A DNA stretch of 64,000 bases from NCBI RefSeq assembly GCF_963583255.1, contig NC_084804.1:31226953-31290952 (forward strand), read 5' to 3'. Position 1 is the stretch's first letter. Each line of letters begins with the position of its first letter. Positions 37,144 through 50,452 of the stretch are shown here, in pieces. Made by a program: the position numbers and the translations under genes. Under the pieces are notes generated by a model, which worked only from the letters and a program-made list of their open reading frames with translations, did not search any database and was not told where the DNA came from. This DNA comes from Pyrus communis (Eukaryota; Streptophyta; Magnoliopsida; Rosales; Rosaceae).

Positions 37144-37148
<5 letters not shown>

Positions 37149-37196
<48 letters not shown>
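37149..37196. repeat. (AT)n microsatellite
   Basis: About 24 uninterrupted AT units at the end of the LINE remnant. Confidence 0.95.
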
Positions 37197-37200
<4 letters not shown>

Positions 37201-38221
37201 GTTCTCATCAGTTATTTAGCCTTATGAGTTTCCATTTTCGGGAGGTTGCAATTTTTGTCTAATTGATATTTTTTTTGTGGACAATATTTCCACTTGTGGA
37301 ATTTATTGTTATAAGAACATCTTTAATAGGCTCTCTAAATGAACTCCTAACTAGAATTTAGGGAGAATTAAAAAAAAAAAAAAAATCAACTTCAATCATG
37401 CTTCTTATCCACCAAAGATCCCCTCAATGTAGGGAATGAGAAAGTATAATTATTTTAATATTGTTTAAACAATTAATTAAATTAATTGGCTAATTATTGA
37501 CATATACGGTTCGTTTGTAAGTGCTTTTAGTGAAAATGTTTTTAAACCAATCTCTAGTAAAATCCAAGTTGATCCTGAAAAAACACTTTAAGTGTTTCCT
37601 ATAAGAAATACATATCTGATATGCTTAAGTACTTTTGGAATCCAAAATTAATTTCACCAAAAACGTTTTTAGTTATTTTAAAAGCATTTCCAAACGAATC
37701 ATAGTCACTATGACTCTTTAATGTAGGAGAAATTTCCTAGTATGCCTGAAACACAAGCACATACACCATATATCATCATACAAGTAGAGGGACACTTGAA
37801 AGAAAAAAAAAATCTTTGCACTTGAATAATGACATATTGTGTACCCCTCGTGTTCTGGTTACAATTAAAAATCTCTCATAAAGTAGGGAAGTATGATTGA
37901 AGTACAACTTTTAGAGAGCTCCTAAAATAGATTTTTGATTTTGTCTTTTGACATAAAATAACTTTTTGATAGTTTTAACTAAAACATTGTTATAAAATAG
38001 AGAGCATGATTGAAAATGTTATAAGCAATAAACTTTTGTTTCGCAACCTACTTCATAACATTCATCTAATTGCATAGTTTATTGTAATCTAACCGCTTTA
38101 TGAAATTATAATAACATTAATGAAGAAAAGGAGATTTAAGAAAGATGAAGAAATAAGCCAACTCCATAATATTCAAATTCAGCTTTAATGTTACCCTTGC
38201 TACTGCTTGCAAACTTTTGAT
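37197..38221. other. Intergenic region with one MITE
   Basis: No gene. Contains the MITE at 37508-37700 and another weak inverted-repeat pair (TAGGCTCTCTAAATG near 37330, TTAGAGAGCTCC near 37910). Confidence 0.45.
37508..37700. mobile_element. Short MITE, GGTTCGTTTG ends
   Basis: The left arm GGTTCGTTTGTAAGTGCTTTT and right arm AAAAGCATTTCCAAACGAATC are near-complements around a ~150-bp middle. The target duplication is unclear. Confidence 0.55.
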
Positions 38222-38736
38222 TCCTATTGTTAGGGGAAAGTGTATTTTATTAAAGCTTAGTTTTAGCTAATCTCGCTGAAACTCGATTTTGATCCAATTT
38301 TGCCTTTTGAAACTCAAAAGTCGTCATTTTGCCTTTGATACTCGGCTTTTGTTCCCACTTTGCCCTTGAAAATCTAACGTCACCACTTTGCTCCTTGCAA
38401 ATCGATTTCAATCTCGCTTTATCCCCTGAAACTCAAAAGTCGCTATTTTACTCCTTGAAACTCAATGTTCACTCCACTTTGGCTTGTTTCTATGTATTTT
38501 TTTAAATAACCGCTAAGTTACATCTGTGGCAATTATGGACAACCTATGACCGACGTAGCACAAGTATAAAGCTCACATATCCAATCAAATGGTGACACAT
38601 AGATTGAAACAAAAATAAAACAAAAGAAAGAAGGATTAATTTTAAAACATTGTCTAGCGTATTAAAAAGAGGAAAAGTAAGAAAACTAGCAACAAACAAT
38701 ATGTTCTTACTAGAGGTGACTGGTGAAGAGTAGCTG

Positions 38737-38781
<45 letters not shown>

Positions 38782-40804
38782 TTCCTTCTTATTATTCATT
38801 TATTTCAGGGGAAATTTGGCATATTACCAATTATAAGTTTTAAGTGAATGCTTATTTTAAAAACATAAACAAGGCGCTATAAAAGGAATTTTAAGTTTTA
38901 AGGACTAAAGTAGCGAGTTTTAACGTTCAGGGAACAAAGTGGGATCAAAATTGAGTTTTAAGGAGTAAAGTCTCAACTTTTGAGTTTTAGGAGGTAAAGT
39001 GGAATCAAAATTGATGTCCAAGGAGTAAAGTGACGATTTTTTTGTTTCAGGGGGCTAAATGAGATCGAAATCGAGTTGCAGAGAACGTAGCTAAAATAAG
39101 CCTTTTATTAAACAGTCAAATAGACAATCAAAGGTTGGCACAAATGCAAAGAGTCAAGAACCCACAAGCATAAGAACAAACACATTAGCCTACAACAAAA
39201 TACACAAACCCACTAAGTTGAACCAACTAAAAAAGCCCAATAGTTCAAGATACCCTAGCATCAACAATCTCAAAACCAAAACAATCATCATCGCTGTCCT
39301 TGAGGACTCCACCATTAATGAAACAACATAAACGAAATGTCAAAATACACTCGAGAAGGTGGTCATGTAAGGATGTGGACGTCGCCATGCGCATCCTGAA
39401 TTGACCAATTGGAGACATAGTCATCAAGACACCACAACCCACCAAGACGTTTCATGGGGTAAAGTGTCGACTTTTGAGTTTTAGAGGGCAAAGTGGATTC
39501 AAAATTGAGTTCCAAGGAGTAAAGTGACGACTTTTGAGTTTCAAGGGGCTAAGTGGGATTGAAATTGAATTTCAAATAGTGTAGCTAAAAATATCCTTTT
39601 ATTAAACAATCCAAATGGACAGTCAAAGGTTGGCACAAATGCAAAGAATCAAGAACCCATAAGCATAAGAACAAACACATTAACCCAAAACAAAATAGAC
39701 AAACCCATTAAGTTGAACCAACTAAAAAAGTCCAAAAGTACAAGATACCCTAGCATCAACAATCTCAAAACCAAAACAATCATCAACACTGTCCTTGAGG
39801 ACTCCACCACTAAAGAACCAACATGAAAGAAGTGTCAAAATACACTCGAGAAGGTGGTCATGCGAGGATGGGGACGTTGCCATGCGCATCCTCAGTCGAC
39901 CAATTGGAGACATAATCATCAAGACACCATAACCCAACAAGGCGTTTCAAGGAGTAAAGTGTCGACTTTTGAGTTTCAGAGGGCAAAATAGAATCAAAAT
40001 TAAGTTTCAAGAACTAAAGTGATGACTTTTGAGTTTCAGATGGCTAAGCGGGGTCGAAGCCGAGTTTTAAAGAGTATAGCTAAAATAAGCCTTTTATTCA
40101 ACATTTTTATTAAACATTTAAAGGCTGGCACAAATGCAAAGAGTCAAGAACCCACAAACATAATAACAAACACATTAGCTTAAAGCAAAATACACAAACT
40201 CATTAAGTTGAACCAACTAAAAAAGCCCATAAGTACAAGATACCCTATCATCAACAATCTTAAAACCAAAACAATTGTCACCAATGTCCCTAAGAACTCC
40301 ACCACTAAAGAACCAACATAAATGAAGTGTCAAAATACACTCGAGAAAGTGGTTATGCAAGGATGAGGACATCAACATGCGCATCCTCAATCAATCAATT
40401 AGAGATATAGTCATCAAGGCACCATAGTCCACCAAAGCATTTCAAGGAGTAAAGTGTCGACTTTTGAGTTTTAGAGGGCAAAGTCAAATCAAAATTGAGT
40501 TCCAAGAGCAAAGTGACGACTTTTGAGTTTCAAGGGGATGAAATTGAGTTTCAGATAATACAGCTAAAAATAGCCTTTTATCAAATAGTCCAACTGGACA
40601 GTCAAAGGTTGGCACAACTGCAAAGAGTCAAGATCCACAAGCATAAGAACAAACACATTAACCCAAACAACTGTTGTTGTCGTCCCTGAGGACTCCACCA
40701 CAAAAACCAATATAAAAAAGTGTCAAAAGACATGCAAGGATGGGGATGTTGCCATGCACATCATCAATCGACCAATTGAAGGCATAGTCACCAAGACACC
40801 CTAG
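38222..40804. repeat. Inverted and tandem repeat array with ~490-bp units and ~35-bp subrepeats
   Basis: The left arm (about 38240-38475) is an inverted copy of material at 38880-39110. Both consist of ~35-bp subrepeats built on CTTTTGAGTTTCAAGGGG...AAAGTGGGATC. To the right, units start with AGCTAAAA(T/A)A at 39089, 39583, 40078 and 40562 (spacings 494, 495 and 484). The fourth unit is cut at 40804 by the Athila-like element and resumes at 52465. A ~40-base T run lies at about 38740-38780. Each unit has a similar minus-strand frame of ~65-70 codons, which I read as fortuitous. Confidence 0.8.
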
Positions 40805-42815
40805 TGATGCAAAATATATTAAGCACACAAATTAAACCCTCTTCTGACAATTGTAGCAAAGTATGTAAGTAGGGATCGTTCAAAACCGGGGATTAGGAGG
40901 GATTGCTAAACTCTTGAAAACTGACCTAAGAAGTCCAAAACAAAGTTAAAAACACTAATTTGGACTCAAAGAATGAAAAACCAAAGTTAAAACACTAAAA
41001 CAAAACAAAAACTCAAAACAACAACTAGAAGACTCAAAACTGCCTAAAAACCACTTTCTGGGCAGTTTTGAGCACCTACACTAATTTGGACGAAATTGGT
41101 TGAAAACATGACTCAAAACACTTAAAAACATGAACCAAAACAATTTCTAACTAAATTGAGACTTCAAAGTAAAGGGGGATTTGATTTGGACGAAATTAAA
41201 GTTGAGAAAACAGATTGCAAAGTAAAACTGATCTTGAAACGTTTTTGGGGTTTTTAATGGATGATGGACTAGTTAGGGGTTCTTTCTCCACACATGACAA
41301 GTATGCAAATGACTCGATTTCCAGTTATTCCTTCATAGAATTATGAATGACAATGCCCCAAATTAACCGTGACATCACTAGTTAATTCTCAAGTTTTCCT
41401 TGTATTATTGAATTGGATGACATCATACGACAACCCAAAGCATTCTTCAAAAGTTCCTTACATGACATCATAATAAAGATACAATCAAAGATCATTACGT
41501 TCAATGAAAACTATAAGCATTAACAAAGCACTTGTGACTATGACATCATGACACTTATGCTAGGAATTGAACTTAACGCGATTGTGACTAGCAATCTTCA
41601 CTACTTGTGCATATAAGTGTGTGACAATTATGTGAAACAAACTTATATTCTAGCATCATATTCATGCAAGCCAATTAAGTGTCGACCCCTAATTAACAAA
41701 CACAAATACGTTATTACTCGCACAGTTAAGCCAATTGCATTCACGATTCAAGAACTCATAACTGGAATTTATCAAATCAACTTGCACACATAGTTATGGC
41801 TTCGAAATCACCCCTAACCAATAGGGGTTTAGCCACTCATGTTCATAGCAAAATGAAAGGAAAATAAATTAAACATTGAAATCATAAAACGAATTACACC
41901 TAGAATGCACCAACGACGAAGCTTGAGCATCCAAGAGTCCTTCCTTCTTTCTCCTTGCTACGGCACAAAGGTGGATGGGATGGTTGGGATGTGTTTTAGG
42001 ATCAGGGATTATGGAATTGGATGGAGGATAGGCACGGCAAGGTGTAGTGTTTGGTTGGAATTGTGTTTCTAGGATTTTAGGATGTGGAGAGTGGTGTGGC
42101 TAGATGAATGGACGAAAATTGGGTGAATGAGTGATTCCCCTAGTGCCTTGCTGCAAACCCTTATTTATAGGGCTAGGAAAGGTTTTGAAACACTTAAAGG
42201 ATATATGTGTGTAGCTTGGACAAGGTAGGACGGCTAGTGACAAGCTAGGAAGGCTAGGAGACAAGGTAGGACGGCTAGGAGACAAGCTAGGACGGCTAGT
42301 GACAAGCTAGGACGGCTAGTGACAAGCTAGGACGGCTAGTGACAAGCTAGGACGGCTAGGAGACAAGCTAGGACGGCTAGTGACAAGCTAGGACGGCTAG
42401 GAGACAAGGTAGGACGGCTAGGAGACAAGCTAGGACGGCTAGTGACAAGCTAGGACGGCTAGGAGACAAGCTAGGACGGCTAGTGACAAGCTAGGACGGC
42501 TAGTTCTTCCAATACAGAAATTAGGCACCATGTGTGAATAGATAAAGCCTTCTAGAAATAAGGTTTTTAGGCCCCCTTGCAGCTCCCTAACTGAATTCAA
42601 GCCTTCAAATTCGTCCATCCTCATGCCTCCATGCTTGCACTATCCAATCTTGGCCCAAAAATGCTCTAGAATGCTCCAAATTGCTTCTTTTTGCATACTT
42701 TGACACTAAAACCTGAAATTGCACGAAAATGACTTTAAACACTAAACTAACTAAGGAAAAACAACATAAATGCATGAGAACAAGCCAATTAAGTCACATA
42801 AAAATGCTCCTATCA
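40805..42815 (-). repeat. 3' LTR of the Athila-like element
   Basis: 2,011 bp; plus-strand ends TGATGCAAAA and CTCCTATCA. Contains a 14-unit minisatellite at 42219-42504. Confidence 0.95.
42219..42504. repeat. 20/21-bp minisatellite in the 3' LTR (14 units)
   Basis: Units GACAAGCTAGGACGGCTAGT (20 bp) and a 21-bp form ending GGA instead of GT are interspersed. A few have AAGG for AAGC. Confidence 0.92.
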
Positions 42816-42830
42816 AATTCCCCCACACTT
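42816..42830 (-). other. Polypurine tract next to the 3' LTR
   Basis: The minus strand reads AAGTGTGGGGGAATT directly before the LTR start TGATAGG. Near copies lie at 43686-43700 and 44531-44545. Confidence 0.88.
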
Positions 42831-44770
42831 AGCTTTTGCTAGTCCTCGAGCAAAACAAAGAAATAAAACAAGACAAAACAAACAAACATAATCTAAACCT
42901 TCCAACGTTTGCCTCAGGGATTTCCAATGCACATGACATGTTAAAGATTATCATTCCCACAGATTTGAGTCAATTTAACACTTAAGCACATGCTTAATCA
43001 TAGTCACTACTTACTAGTTCACAATTAACCAATTAAAACAATGTTTTGAATGTAGTAACATGCCTTAGAGAATTCCCTCAATCCTTAATAGATTTGCACT
43101 CTATTTTCACTCAGATTTTCTAACTACACACCCTATACTAGTTATATGTGAGAGAATTGATGTAGATATAAAAACGAATGCTCACATATATGTATCACAA
43201 AGAACGCAATTTCCGGACTTAATAGGCATGTTTAGATATGATCTCATGAATGGAATGCTACTACTTAGATGCGAGAACCAGTGACACCATATGCTCATAC
43301 CAAATTCAAACTCAACAAATTGAAACACATAACACTCAAGATAGAAGTTTAAGGGTTGCAACGGGGCTTGGGGTATTGGTTAACAAAGAAAGGATAGGGA
43401 AAACAAACGTTCTTCAAGCATTAGTAAGCAAAGTAATGAAGTTAAGACTTAGAATTCACTTAGTTTGCAGAAATTAACTTAAAAATACAAGGGGAAGACT
43501 TTAAACAACTTCTTGGGGCCGAATTCAACTTTTTGGACCCTTTCTTCAACAAACAACACCTTGGAACTTTTTTTCTCATATTGTTCAACTCTTTTCATAC
43601 TTTATTTATTTATTTTTTTTTCACGAATTTTTCTTTTCTTTTCTTTCTACCCGTGCTTATGGCACATAATTCTCAAAATAAAAACTTCCCCCACACTTGG
43701 TTTCTGTCATAAAGGAATTCCATTTGAATCATGCTTACTATACTTTAAGAACGAGGGTATGGATAGTCCTAATCTAGGCTAGGTGAGGGTAATGTGGGTT
43801 AACAAAGAAAAGGCTAAACAAGGCTCAATGGGGTTAACACCTAAACATATAATGGAGTAGGGCACACGGCTTTTTGGCTAAAGTGGTGGTCACTACACAA
43901 CTTCATCTTGAATATGTGTTATGCTAATCAATACCATGCTTTGAATGAAATGGGCATGACTTCTAGTGTTTGGAACTAAATGATGAAACGCCTTCTAAGT
44001 AGCAACCAAGCAAAGAATAATGAGATCATGCAACGATTTTAGAAAACAAAGAATGCACAGATTTGAACTCTCCAAATAAACGTTTAGGTTCAAGTCTCAC
44101 AAGGTTGTAACGTTAATTTGAGTTCCTTCCTTCAAGCATGTTACAAAAACTGATTTTTTTTTTTTATTTTTTTTTTATTTTTTATGATTGCATGTGAATT
44201 CATAAGTTATAACCACAACCAAGCATAAACATAGAGTAAATCAAACTTTCATCCATGTTAATCACTCTCTTTAACAGCCATGTATTTAAAAACCAAATCC
44301 TCATCATTGTGTTGGAAGGTACCCTAAGACACAAACAAACACACAAAAACAACTCTTTTTTGGGTTTTTTAAAACAAATTTTTCAAATTTTTCTTTGATT
44401 TTCGGATTTTTACTTCAAAACATACTAAAACACACCAAAACTGCTTAAAAACACTTAAAAACAGCAAGGAACAAGTTTTGAAATAATGGGTGATAAAATC
44501 CCACGAATTTGAATGAAAAACACTTAGTTACCCCCCCACACTTAAATCAAACATTGTCCTCAATGTTTTAAGCATAGAATCACACAAAGAAACACACAAA
44601 CAGCAAGTAAAACAACTAAATAGGCAGATTAGAAGGAATCAACAAAGAGAAGGGTTTAGGAACGCAAATCTGGAATTGGAGTGCTTTCTAGGTCTTCCTT
44701 TGTTGAATGGCATGGGTTGCCTCCCAAGTAGCGCTTTCTTTAACGTCTTGCAGCCGGACGAAGAACACGT
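42831..44770 (-). other. Non-coding 3' internal region of the Athila-like element
   Basis: Almost 2 kb between the gag-pol stop and the polypurine tract, where many Athila elements carry an envelope-like frame. No frame longer than about 90 codons exists here. It has AT-rich low-complexity DNA and two extra CCCCCACACTT tracts. Confidence 0.7.
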
Positions 44771-47700
44771 TCAGGCACCATTGGTGCCCACGGCATGGAG
44801 TGAGATCTCCTCCACAACCTGCCCCATGGCATTCTCATAGTATGGCTTCAATCTATGTCCGTTGACCTTGAATTCCACCCCATTCCTTAAGCTTTGGACT
44901 TGAACTGCACCATGTGGGAAAACATTAGTAACAACAAAAGGTCCAATCCATTTAGAACGTAACTTTCCGGGAAATAAACGTAAACGAGAATTAAAAAGTA
45001 AAACTTTCTGCCCAATTGTGAAGGTTTTGCCCCTAATCATCTTGTCATGAAACGCCTTCGTCTTTTCCTTGTAAATACGGGCATTCTCGTAGGCTTCATT
45101 CCTTAGTTCCTCAAGCTCATTCAATTGGAGCTTCCGATGCATTCCAGCAGCATCTAAGTCCAAATTGAACGTTTTGATGGCCCAATGTGCCTTATGCTCT
45201 AGCTCCACGGGTAAGTGACAAGGTTTTCCATAAACTAGCCGAAATGGAGACATCCCTAGGGGTGTTTTGTAGGCAGTGCGATATGCCCATAGTGCATCGT
45301 CTAAACGCATGCTCCAATCCTTCCGAGGCCCCACGGTCTTCTCCAAGATTTGCTTGACCTCTCTATTTGATACTTCGGCTTGGCCACTTGTTTGTGGGTG
45401 ATAAGGTGTTGAAACCTTATGCTTGACATTGTACTTCTTGAAGAGTGCCTCAATGGTCCTATTGCAGAAATGTGAACCTCCATCACTTATAAATACCCGC
45501 GGCATCCCAAATCTAGAGAAAATGTTAGTCTTGATGAAATCTGAAACCACTCTAGAATCGTTAGTACGGGTAGCTTTTGCTTCTACCCATTTAGAAACAT
45601 AATCAACCGCAAGCAAAATATAAGTGAAACCAAATGAAGAAGGAAAAGGACCCATGAAATCAATACCCCAAACATCAAAGATTTCAACATTGAAGATGGG
45701 TGTTTGCGGCATTTGGTCTTTTGCACCAATAGAACCTGTTCTTTGACATCTATCACATGTTAAGCAAAACATTCTAGCATCTTTGAACAATGTAGGCCAA
45801 TAAAAACCAGATTCTAACACTTTACGAGCTGTCCTTTGGGTACCAAAATGGCCTCCACATGCATAAGAATGACAAAATGCTAGAATTGAGTTAAAATCAG
45901 AAGTTGGCACACATCTTCTAATAATCTGATCTGGGCAATATTTCCATAGATATGGATCATCCCACACATAAAATCTTGCATCATGTATCAATTTATCACG
46001 TTGGACCTTGCTTAGGGTGTTAGGAACTTGCTTAGTCACCAAGAAATTGACCAAATCGGCATACCAAGGGGTACTTACCTCAATGGACAGAAGTTGTTCA
46101 TCCGGAAACATCTCAGAAATGGGGAGGGACTCTTCTTCACGCACCAATCTACTCAAGTGGTCAGCCACCACGTTTTCACAACCTTTCTTGTCCCTAATTT
46201 CAATATCGAACTCTTGAAGTAGGAGCATCCAACGAATGAGCCTTGGTTTGGCCTCCTTTTTGGTGAAAAGATACTTCAAGGCTGCATGGTCAGTGAAAAC
46301 AATTACTTTAGTGCCAATAAGATATGATCTAAACTTATCTAAAGCAAATACAACCGCCAAGAGTTCTTTTTCGGTTGTAGAATAATTCAATTGAGCATCA
46401 TTTAAAGTGCGGGAAGCATAATAAATAACATGTGACTGTTTATTTTTCCTTTGACCCAAAACAGCCCCAAGTGCATAATCCGAGGCATCACACATCAATT
46501 CAAATGGAATGGACCAATCCGGGGGAGTTATGATGGGTGCCGTGGTTAGGAGCTCTTTGAGATGCTTGAATGACTTCTCGCATGCCTCGTTGAACTCAAA
46601 AGACACATCTTTTTGGAGGAGGCGGCATAGGGGTTGTGCAATCTTGGAAAAGTCCTTGATAAATCGTCTATAGAATCCTGCATGACCAAGAAAAGAACGA
46701 ACCTCTCTAACCGAAGTAGGAGAGGGTAAGTAGCGTACAAGATCTACTTTAGACTTATCAACTTCAATTCCTTTTTCAGAGATTATATGACCCAAAACAA
46801 TACCTTGTTTAACCATAAAATGGCATTTTTCCCAATTTAAAACAAGGTTTGTTTCAACACAACGTTTCAAGATTAACGTGAGATTATCCAAGCATTTATC
46901 AAAAGAATCACCAAAAACACTAAAGTCATCCATGAATATTTCAATAATCCTTTCAACATAATCAGAAAATATGCTTACCATACACCTTTGAAACGTGGCA
47001 GGGGCATTGCACAAACCAAATGGCATGCGTCGATATGCAAATGTTCCAAAGGGACAAGTAAAAGTGGTCTTTTCTTGATCATCCGGGGCAATGACAATTT
47101 GATTATAACCTGAATATCCATCAAGAAAGCAATAAAAAGAATGACCCGCTAACCTTTCCAACATTTGATCTAGGAACGGCAATGGGAAGTGGTCCTTCCT
47201 TGTGGTGGCATTTATCTTCCTATAATCGATGCATACACGCCAACCGGTTTGGATTCTCATGGGTACAAGCTCATTCTCGGCATTCTCCACAACCGTCACT
47301 CCGGATTTCTTAGGCACACATTGGATAGGTGAAACCCAACGACTATCGGAGATAGGATAAATGACTCCACAATCAAGAAGTTTGATTATCTCTTTTTTCA
47401 CAACTTCCATCATTGGAGGGTTAAGACGGCGTTGAGCCTCTCTAGTTGGTTTGGTCCCCTCCTCAAGAAATATGTGATGCATACAAGTTGTGGGGCTTAT
47501 ACCTTTGATATCGGCCAATGTCCATCCTAGGGCAGATTTGTACTCCTTCAACACATGCATGAGTTTTTCCTCCTCTTGTGCCGTGAGGGATGATGATATG
47601 ATGGCAGGCAGTGTCTCATTTTTTCCCAAGAAAATGTACTTCAAATGGCTTGGCAAAGGTTTGAGTTCAAGGATAGGTGCCTGAATTATGGATGGAAGCA

Positions 47701-50311
47701 ACTTGTTAGTCGAAATGGGAATGGACTCTTTGTTAGGAAACTTACCATCATGTATTGGTGATGACTCAAGGGCAGCAACTACTTCAAGAAAATCCTCACT
47801 AGGAGGCACGGCATAGGATAGTGTATTTGTGCCGTGGGGTTGCATGGATGTTGCTCCCTTGGTTTTGACTTCTACACCACTTGTAATGACTTTTTCAAGC
47901 ATATCATCATTCAAATCTTCAAGGTATCCCTGCGCCAAAGAGTCAACAGTATCAATAGAGAAACATGAATGATCTTCACTAGGATACTTAATAGAATCGG
48001 AAAGATTGAAATTAACAACTTCCCCATCAAATTCCATGGACAAAGTTCCATTAAACACGTCAATCTTAGTCCGGGCCGTTTTCATGAATGGCCTTCCAAG
48101 TAGAATGGGCAGCGAGGTTGCATGATCCGATTCATCCATCTCAAGGACATAGAAATCCGCCGGAAAGATCAAATGATTAACCTGCACCAAAACATCTTCC
48201 AAAACTCCTTTTGGATAGGCATTAGATCTATCGGCCAATTGTATGATAACACCATCCTTTTTCAATGCTCCTAGGTTCATAGATGCATATATGGAATATG
48301 GCATAACATTTATAGAAGCACCTAAGTCAAGCATGGCAGATTCAAATCTAGTGTTACCTATGACACAAGGAATGGTGAAACTACCCGGATCTTTGCATTT
48401 GGGAGGTAGTTTGCGTTGCAAGATGGCGGACACATTCTCACCTACTTTTACCACTTCCTTGGTCGACATCCTCTTCCTAGTGGTGCACAACTCCTTCAAA
48501 AACTTGGCGTATCTAGGGACTTGCTTGATTGCATCCAACAAGGGTATGTTCACTTGAACTTTCCTAAATGTCTCAAGGATGTCCTTTTCAGCTTCTTCCT
48601 TCCTTGTTTGCATAAACCTACTAGGAAAAGGAGCATTCGAAGGAAAAGCATTAGTAGAAACTGAATTTGACACATTCTTACCCTTTTTGGCCGAATTAGA
48701 CAGTTTTGGGGCACTAGGAACTTGCGGCAAAGACTCTCCCACCTTTGTCGTGGGTTTGCTTGATTCTTCCTCTTCAATTTGCAAGTTTTCATCACCTTTA
48801 GGACCTGATTGTGATGGTGTAGGATCTGCCCCAATCTCTTCTCCACTTCTCAAGGTTATGGCCTTTGCACTTTCGAAGCTTCCCTTTGGATTTGGAACGG
48901 TGGAACTAGGGAGCTTTCCTTGTTCACGAAACTGCCCCATAAACTCGGCAATTTGCCCCATTTGTTTCTCCAATTGATCCACCCTTTTGTCTTGGTTTTG
49001 CATAGCCTTAGCTTGATCGTCCTGCCCATTAGACAACTTAGTTAGTATCTTAAGAAGTGCATCATTGTCAAGGGACGTACCTGAGGCACTTGGGCCGGAT
49101 TGGGCTTGATTTTGGGGTGGGCCGTAGGTTTTGGGAAAGAACCCAGGGGGTTGTTGCCTAAAGCCTCCTTGGTTTTGAGATTGTTGGGGCTCCCTCCATT
49201 TGAAATTTGGGTGGTCTCTCCAACCGGGATTATATGTGTTGGAATAAGGATCGTTCCTTGGTTGGTTTTGGCCTTGAAACCCAATTGCATTGGCGCTTTC
49301 CCATCCACCATTTTCAATCAACTGTGGACATTTTTCAGAGGCATGTCCATGCATAGAACATACGCCACATACAATTGGTCCTTGCATCTTCATGCCCTCG
49401 GCCAACTGAGACACAATAGAAGTAAGATTAGCCAATTGTGAATTAATGTCAGAAGTAGAACTTACCTCATGAACATGTTGTCGTGGGGGTCCTCTTTGGC
49501 CTACTCCTTCGTATTGTTGATCGTTCAACGCTCGATTAGAAATCAAGGTCTTGGCAGCCATAGGTGTTTTGTCCACTAATGCTCCACCTGCCGAGGCATC
49601 GAGCATTTGACGTTCTAATGGTAGGAGGCCCTCGTAGAAGTATTGCAAAAGTAGCTCCTCCTTCATCTGATGCTGTGGACAAGAAGCAACAAGTGATTTA
49701 AAACGTTCATAGTATGCAGGAAAAGACTCACCTTCATCTTGTTGAATTCCACTTATTTTTTTACGAAGAAGAATGATGCGAGAAGTTGGGAAAAACTTCT
49801 CCAAAAACGCTCTTTTCATACTCTCCCATGAAGTGACAGTGCCAGGAGCCAACTCGTATAACCAATCCTTAGCTTTATCCATTAAAGAGAACGGAAAAGC
49901 TTTCATCTTCAAAATACTTCCGTCAACATTGACGGGAGTCATGCTTGAACAAACTACTTCAAACTCTTTAAGATGCTTGTTTGGATCTTCCATGGAAAGC
50001 CCATGGTATTTAGGAATGTGGTGCAATAAGCTTGACTTCAACTCGAATTCATCGGTCTTGCCTTGGGCAGCCGCGGGGTATTGAATGCATAATGGTGCGG
50101 CATTGGCCAACCCTGAGGCCGAAAGCTCTTTAATGGTCCGATTGTCCGCTGCCATAACTTCTTCTTCCACTTCTTCAAACTCAGATTCGGCCTCTGAACT
50201 TGAACTAGGTTCACTATGTTTGGGATGCCTCCTCTTTCTTCTCAAATCACGTTCAAAATCGTCGTTAAAGTCTAAGATATGTGCATGCACAGTTTGAGAA
50301 CTCCGCGTCAT
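44771..50311 (-). CDS. Athila-like Gag-Pol polyprotein, intact (1846 aa)
   Basis: Encodes all replication proteins of the element in one frame. In order: the Gag capsid region (about 125-270, [11 protein letters not shown] and [10 protein letters not shown]) and a zinc knuckle [14 protein letters not shown] (about 313-327). The aspartic protease motif [11 protein letters not shown] is near 660, with Leu where retroviral proteases have Thr, as is normal for Athila/Tat. The reverse transcriptase has [11 protein letters not shown] and the catalytic FMDDFS near 1123. RNase H ([15 protein letters not shown], near 1310) follows. Integrase has an HHCC finger (about 1483-1522) and D, D, E residues in [16 protein letters not shown] and [10 protein letters not shown] (about 1549, 1609, 1645). 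There are no stops or frameshifts. Whether it is expressed cannot be read from sequence. Confidence 0.95.
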   Translation of the reverse strand: MTRSSQTVHAHILDFNDDFERDLRRKRRHPKHSEPSSSSEAESEFEEVEEEVMAADNRTIKELSASGLANAAPLCIQYPAAAQGKTDEFELKSSLLHHIPKYHGLSMEDPNKHLKEFEVVCSSMTPVNVDGSILKMKAFPFSLMDKAKDWLYELAPGTVTSWESMKRAFLEKFFPTSRIILLRKKISGIQQDEGESFPAYYERFKSLVASCPQHQMKEELLLQYFYEGLLPLERQMLDASAGGALVDKTPMAAKTLISNRALNDQQYEGVGQRGPPRQHVHEVSSTSDINSQLANLTSIVSQLAEGMKMQGPIVCGVCSMHGHASEKCPQLIENGGWESANAIGFQGQNQPRNDPYSNTYNPGWRDHPNFKWREPQQSQNQGGFRQQPPGFFPKTYGPPQNQAQSGPSASGTSLDNDALLKILTKLSNGQDDQAKAMQNQDKRVDQLEKQMGQIAEFMGQFREQGKLPSSTVPNPKGSFESAKAITLRSGEEIGADPTPSQSGPKGDENLQIEEEESSKPTTKVGESLPQVPSAPKLSNSAKKGKNVSNSVSTNAFPSNAPFPSRFMQTRKEEAEKDILETFRKVQVNIPLLDAIKQVPRYAKFLKELCTTRKRMSTKEVVKVGENVSAILQRKLPPKCKDPGSFTIPCVIGNTRFESAMLDLGASINVMPYSIYASMNLGALKKDGVIIQLADRSNAYPKGVLEDVLVQVNHLIFPADFYVLEMDESDHATSLPILLGRPFMKTARTKIDVFNGTLSMEFDGEVVNFNLSDSIKYPSEDHSCFSIDTVDSLAQGYLEDLNDDMLEKVITSGVEVKTKGATSMQPHGTNTLSYAVPPSEDFLEVVAALESSPIHDGKFPNKESIPISTNKLLPSIIQAPILELKPLPSHLKYIFLGKNETLPAIISSSLTAQEEEKLMHVLKEYKSALGWTLADIKGISPTTCMHHIFLEEGTKPTREAQRRLNPPMMEVVKKEIIKLLDCGVIYPISDSRWVSPIQCVPKKSGVTVVENAENELVPMRIQTGWRVCIDYRKINATTRKDHFPLPFLDQMLERLAGHSFYCFLDGYSGYNQIVIAPDDQEKTTFTCPFGTFAYRRMPFGLCNAPATFQRCMVSIFSDYVERIIEIFMDDFSVFGDSFDKCLDNLTLILKRCVETNLVLNWEKCHFMVKQGIVLGHIISEKGIEVDKSKVDLVRYLPSPTSVREVRSFLGHAGFYRRFIKDFSKIAQPLCRLLQKDVSFEFNEACEKSFKHLKELLTTAPIITPPDWSIPFELMCDASDYALGAVLGQRKNKQSHVIYYASRTLNDAQLNYSTTEKELLAVVFALDKFRSYLIGTKVIVFTDHAALKYLFTKKEAKPRLIRWMLLLQEFDIEIRDKKGCENVVADHLSRLVREEESLPISEMFPDEQLLSIEVSTPWYADLVNFLVTKQVPNTLSKVQRDKLIHDARFYVWDDPYLWKYCPDQIIRRCVPTSDFNSILAFCHSYACGGHFGTQRTARKVLESGFYWPTLFKDARMFCLTCDRCQRTGSIGAKDQMPQTPIFNVEIFDVWGIDFMGPFPSSFGFTYILLAVDYVSKWVEAKATRTNDSRVVSDFIKTNIFSRFGMPRVFISDGGSHFCNRTIEALFKKYNVKHKVSTPYHPQTSGQAEVSNREVKQILEKTVGPRKDWSMRLDDALWAYRTAYKTPLGMSPFRLVYGKPCHLPVELEHKAHWAIKTFNLDLDAAGMHRKLQLNELEELRNEAYENARIYKEKTKAFHDKMIRGKTFTIGQKVLLFNSRLRLFPGKLRSKWIGPFVVTNVFPHGAVQVQSLRNGVEFKVNGHRLKPYYENAMGQVVEEISLHAVGTNGA

Positions 50312-50427
50312 GCACTAGTACCTAAAAAAAAACAAGAAACAAAAATAGGTCAGAAACTAAAACAAAATCAGAAACAAAGTGAAATAAATGAAACAAAAAC
50401 AATCCAAGGGATTTAGCAAAGTTGCTA

Positions 50428-50446
50428 ATCCCCGGCAACGGCGCCA
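50428..50446 (-). other. Primer-binding site for tRNA-Asp
   Basis: The minus strand reads TGGCGCCGTTGCCGGGGAT six bases after the 5' LTR. It is complementary to the 3' end of plant tRNA-Asp, the usual primer of Athila elements. Confidence 0.92.
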
Positions 50447-50452
50447 AAAATT

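Larger units (their letters stand above)
29640..37148 (+). mobile_element. Decayed L1-type LINE retrotransposon with two nested insertions
   Basis: Plus-strand domains appear in LINE order despite many stops and frameshifts. First comes an ORF1 remnant with a CCHC-type knuckle (LPLTCFMCGMMNHIEEQ, about 29858-29910). An endonuclease C-terminus follows (DLFPGFKVIHLNPIFSD, about 31355-31415). The reverse transcriptase is next: LRPISLCNV near 33320, IQSAFVPDRLISDNS near 33415 and the catalytic motif decayed to LLFADNSLIF near 33708. A zinc-binding zf-RVT remnant (VCLWQSCWNA, about 36030-36060) and an RNase H-like domain (36487-36966) end it. The pieces are 29640-31483, 32533-34694 and 35931-37148, interrupted by a hAT element and a solo LTR. 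It cannot be active. A 5' start and flanking duplication were not found. Confidence 0.75.

Noticed and set aside
37142..37208. Open frame of repeating Ile-Tyr on the minus strand
   Set aside because: Translation of an (AT)n microsatellite.
39245..39940. Two similar ~70-codon minus-strand frames suggesting a duplicated small gene
   Set aside because: They are part of the ~490-bp tandem unit; similarity follows from DNA duplication, and the third and fourth units do not keep the frame.
42219..42504. CRISPR-like array of regular repeats
   Set aside because: Units are contiguous 20/21-mers without unique spacers, in a plant LTR: a minisatellite.
48579..48977. Plus-strand frames of 100-130 codons opposite the Athila gag-pol
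   Set aside because: Shadows of a long, compositionally biased coding frame on the other strand.
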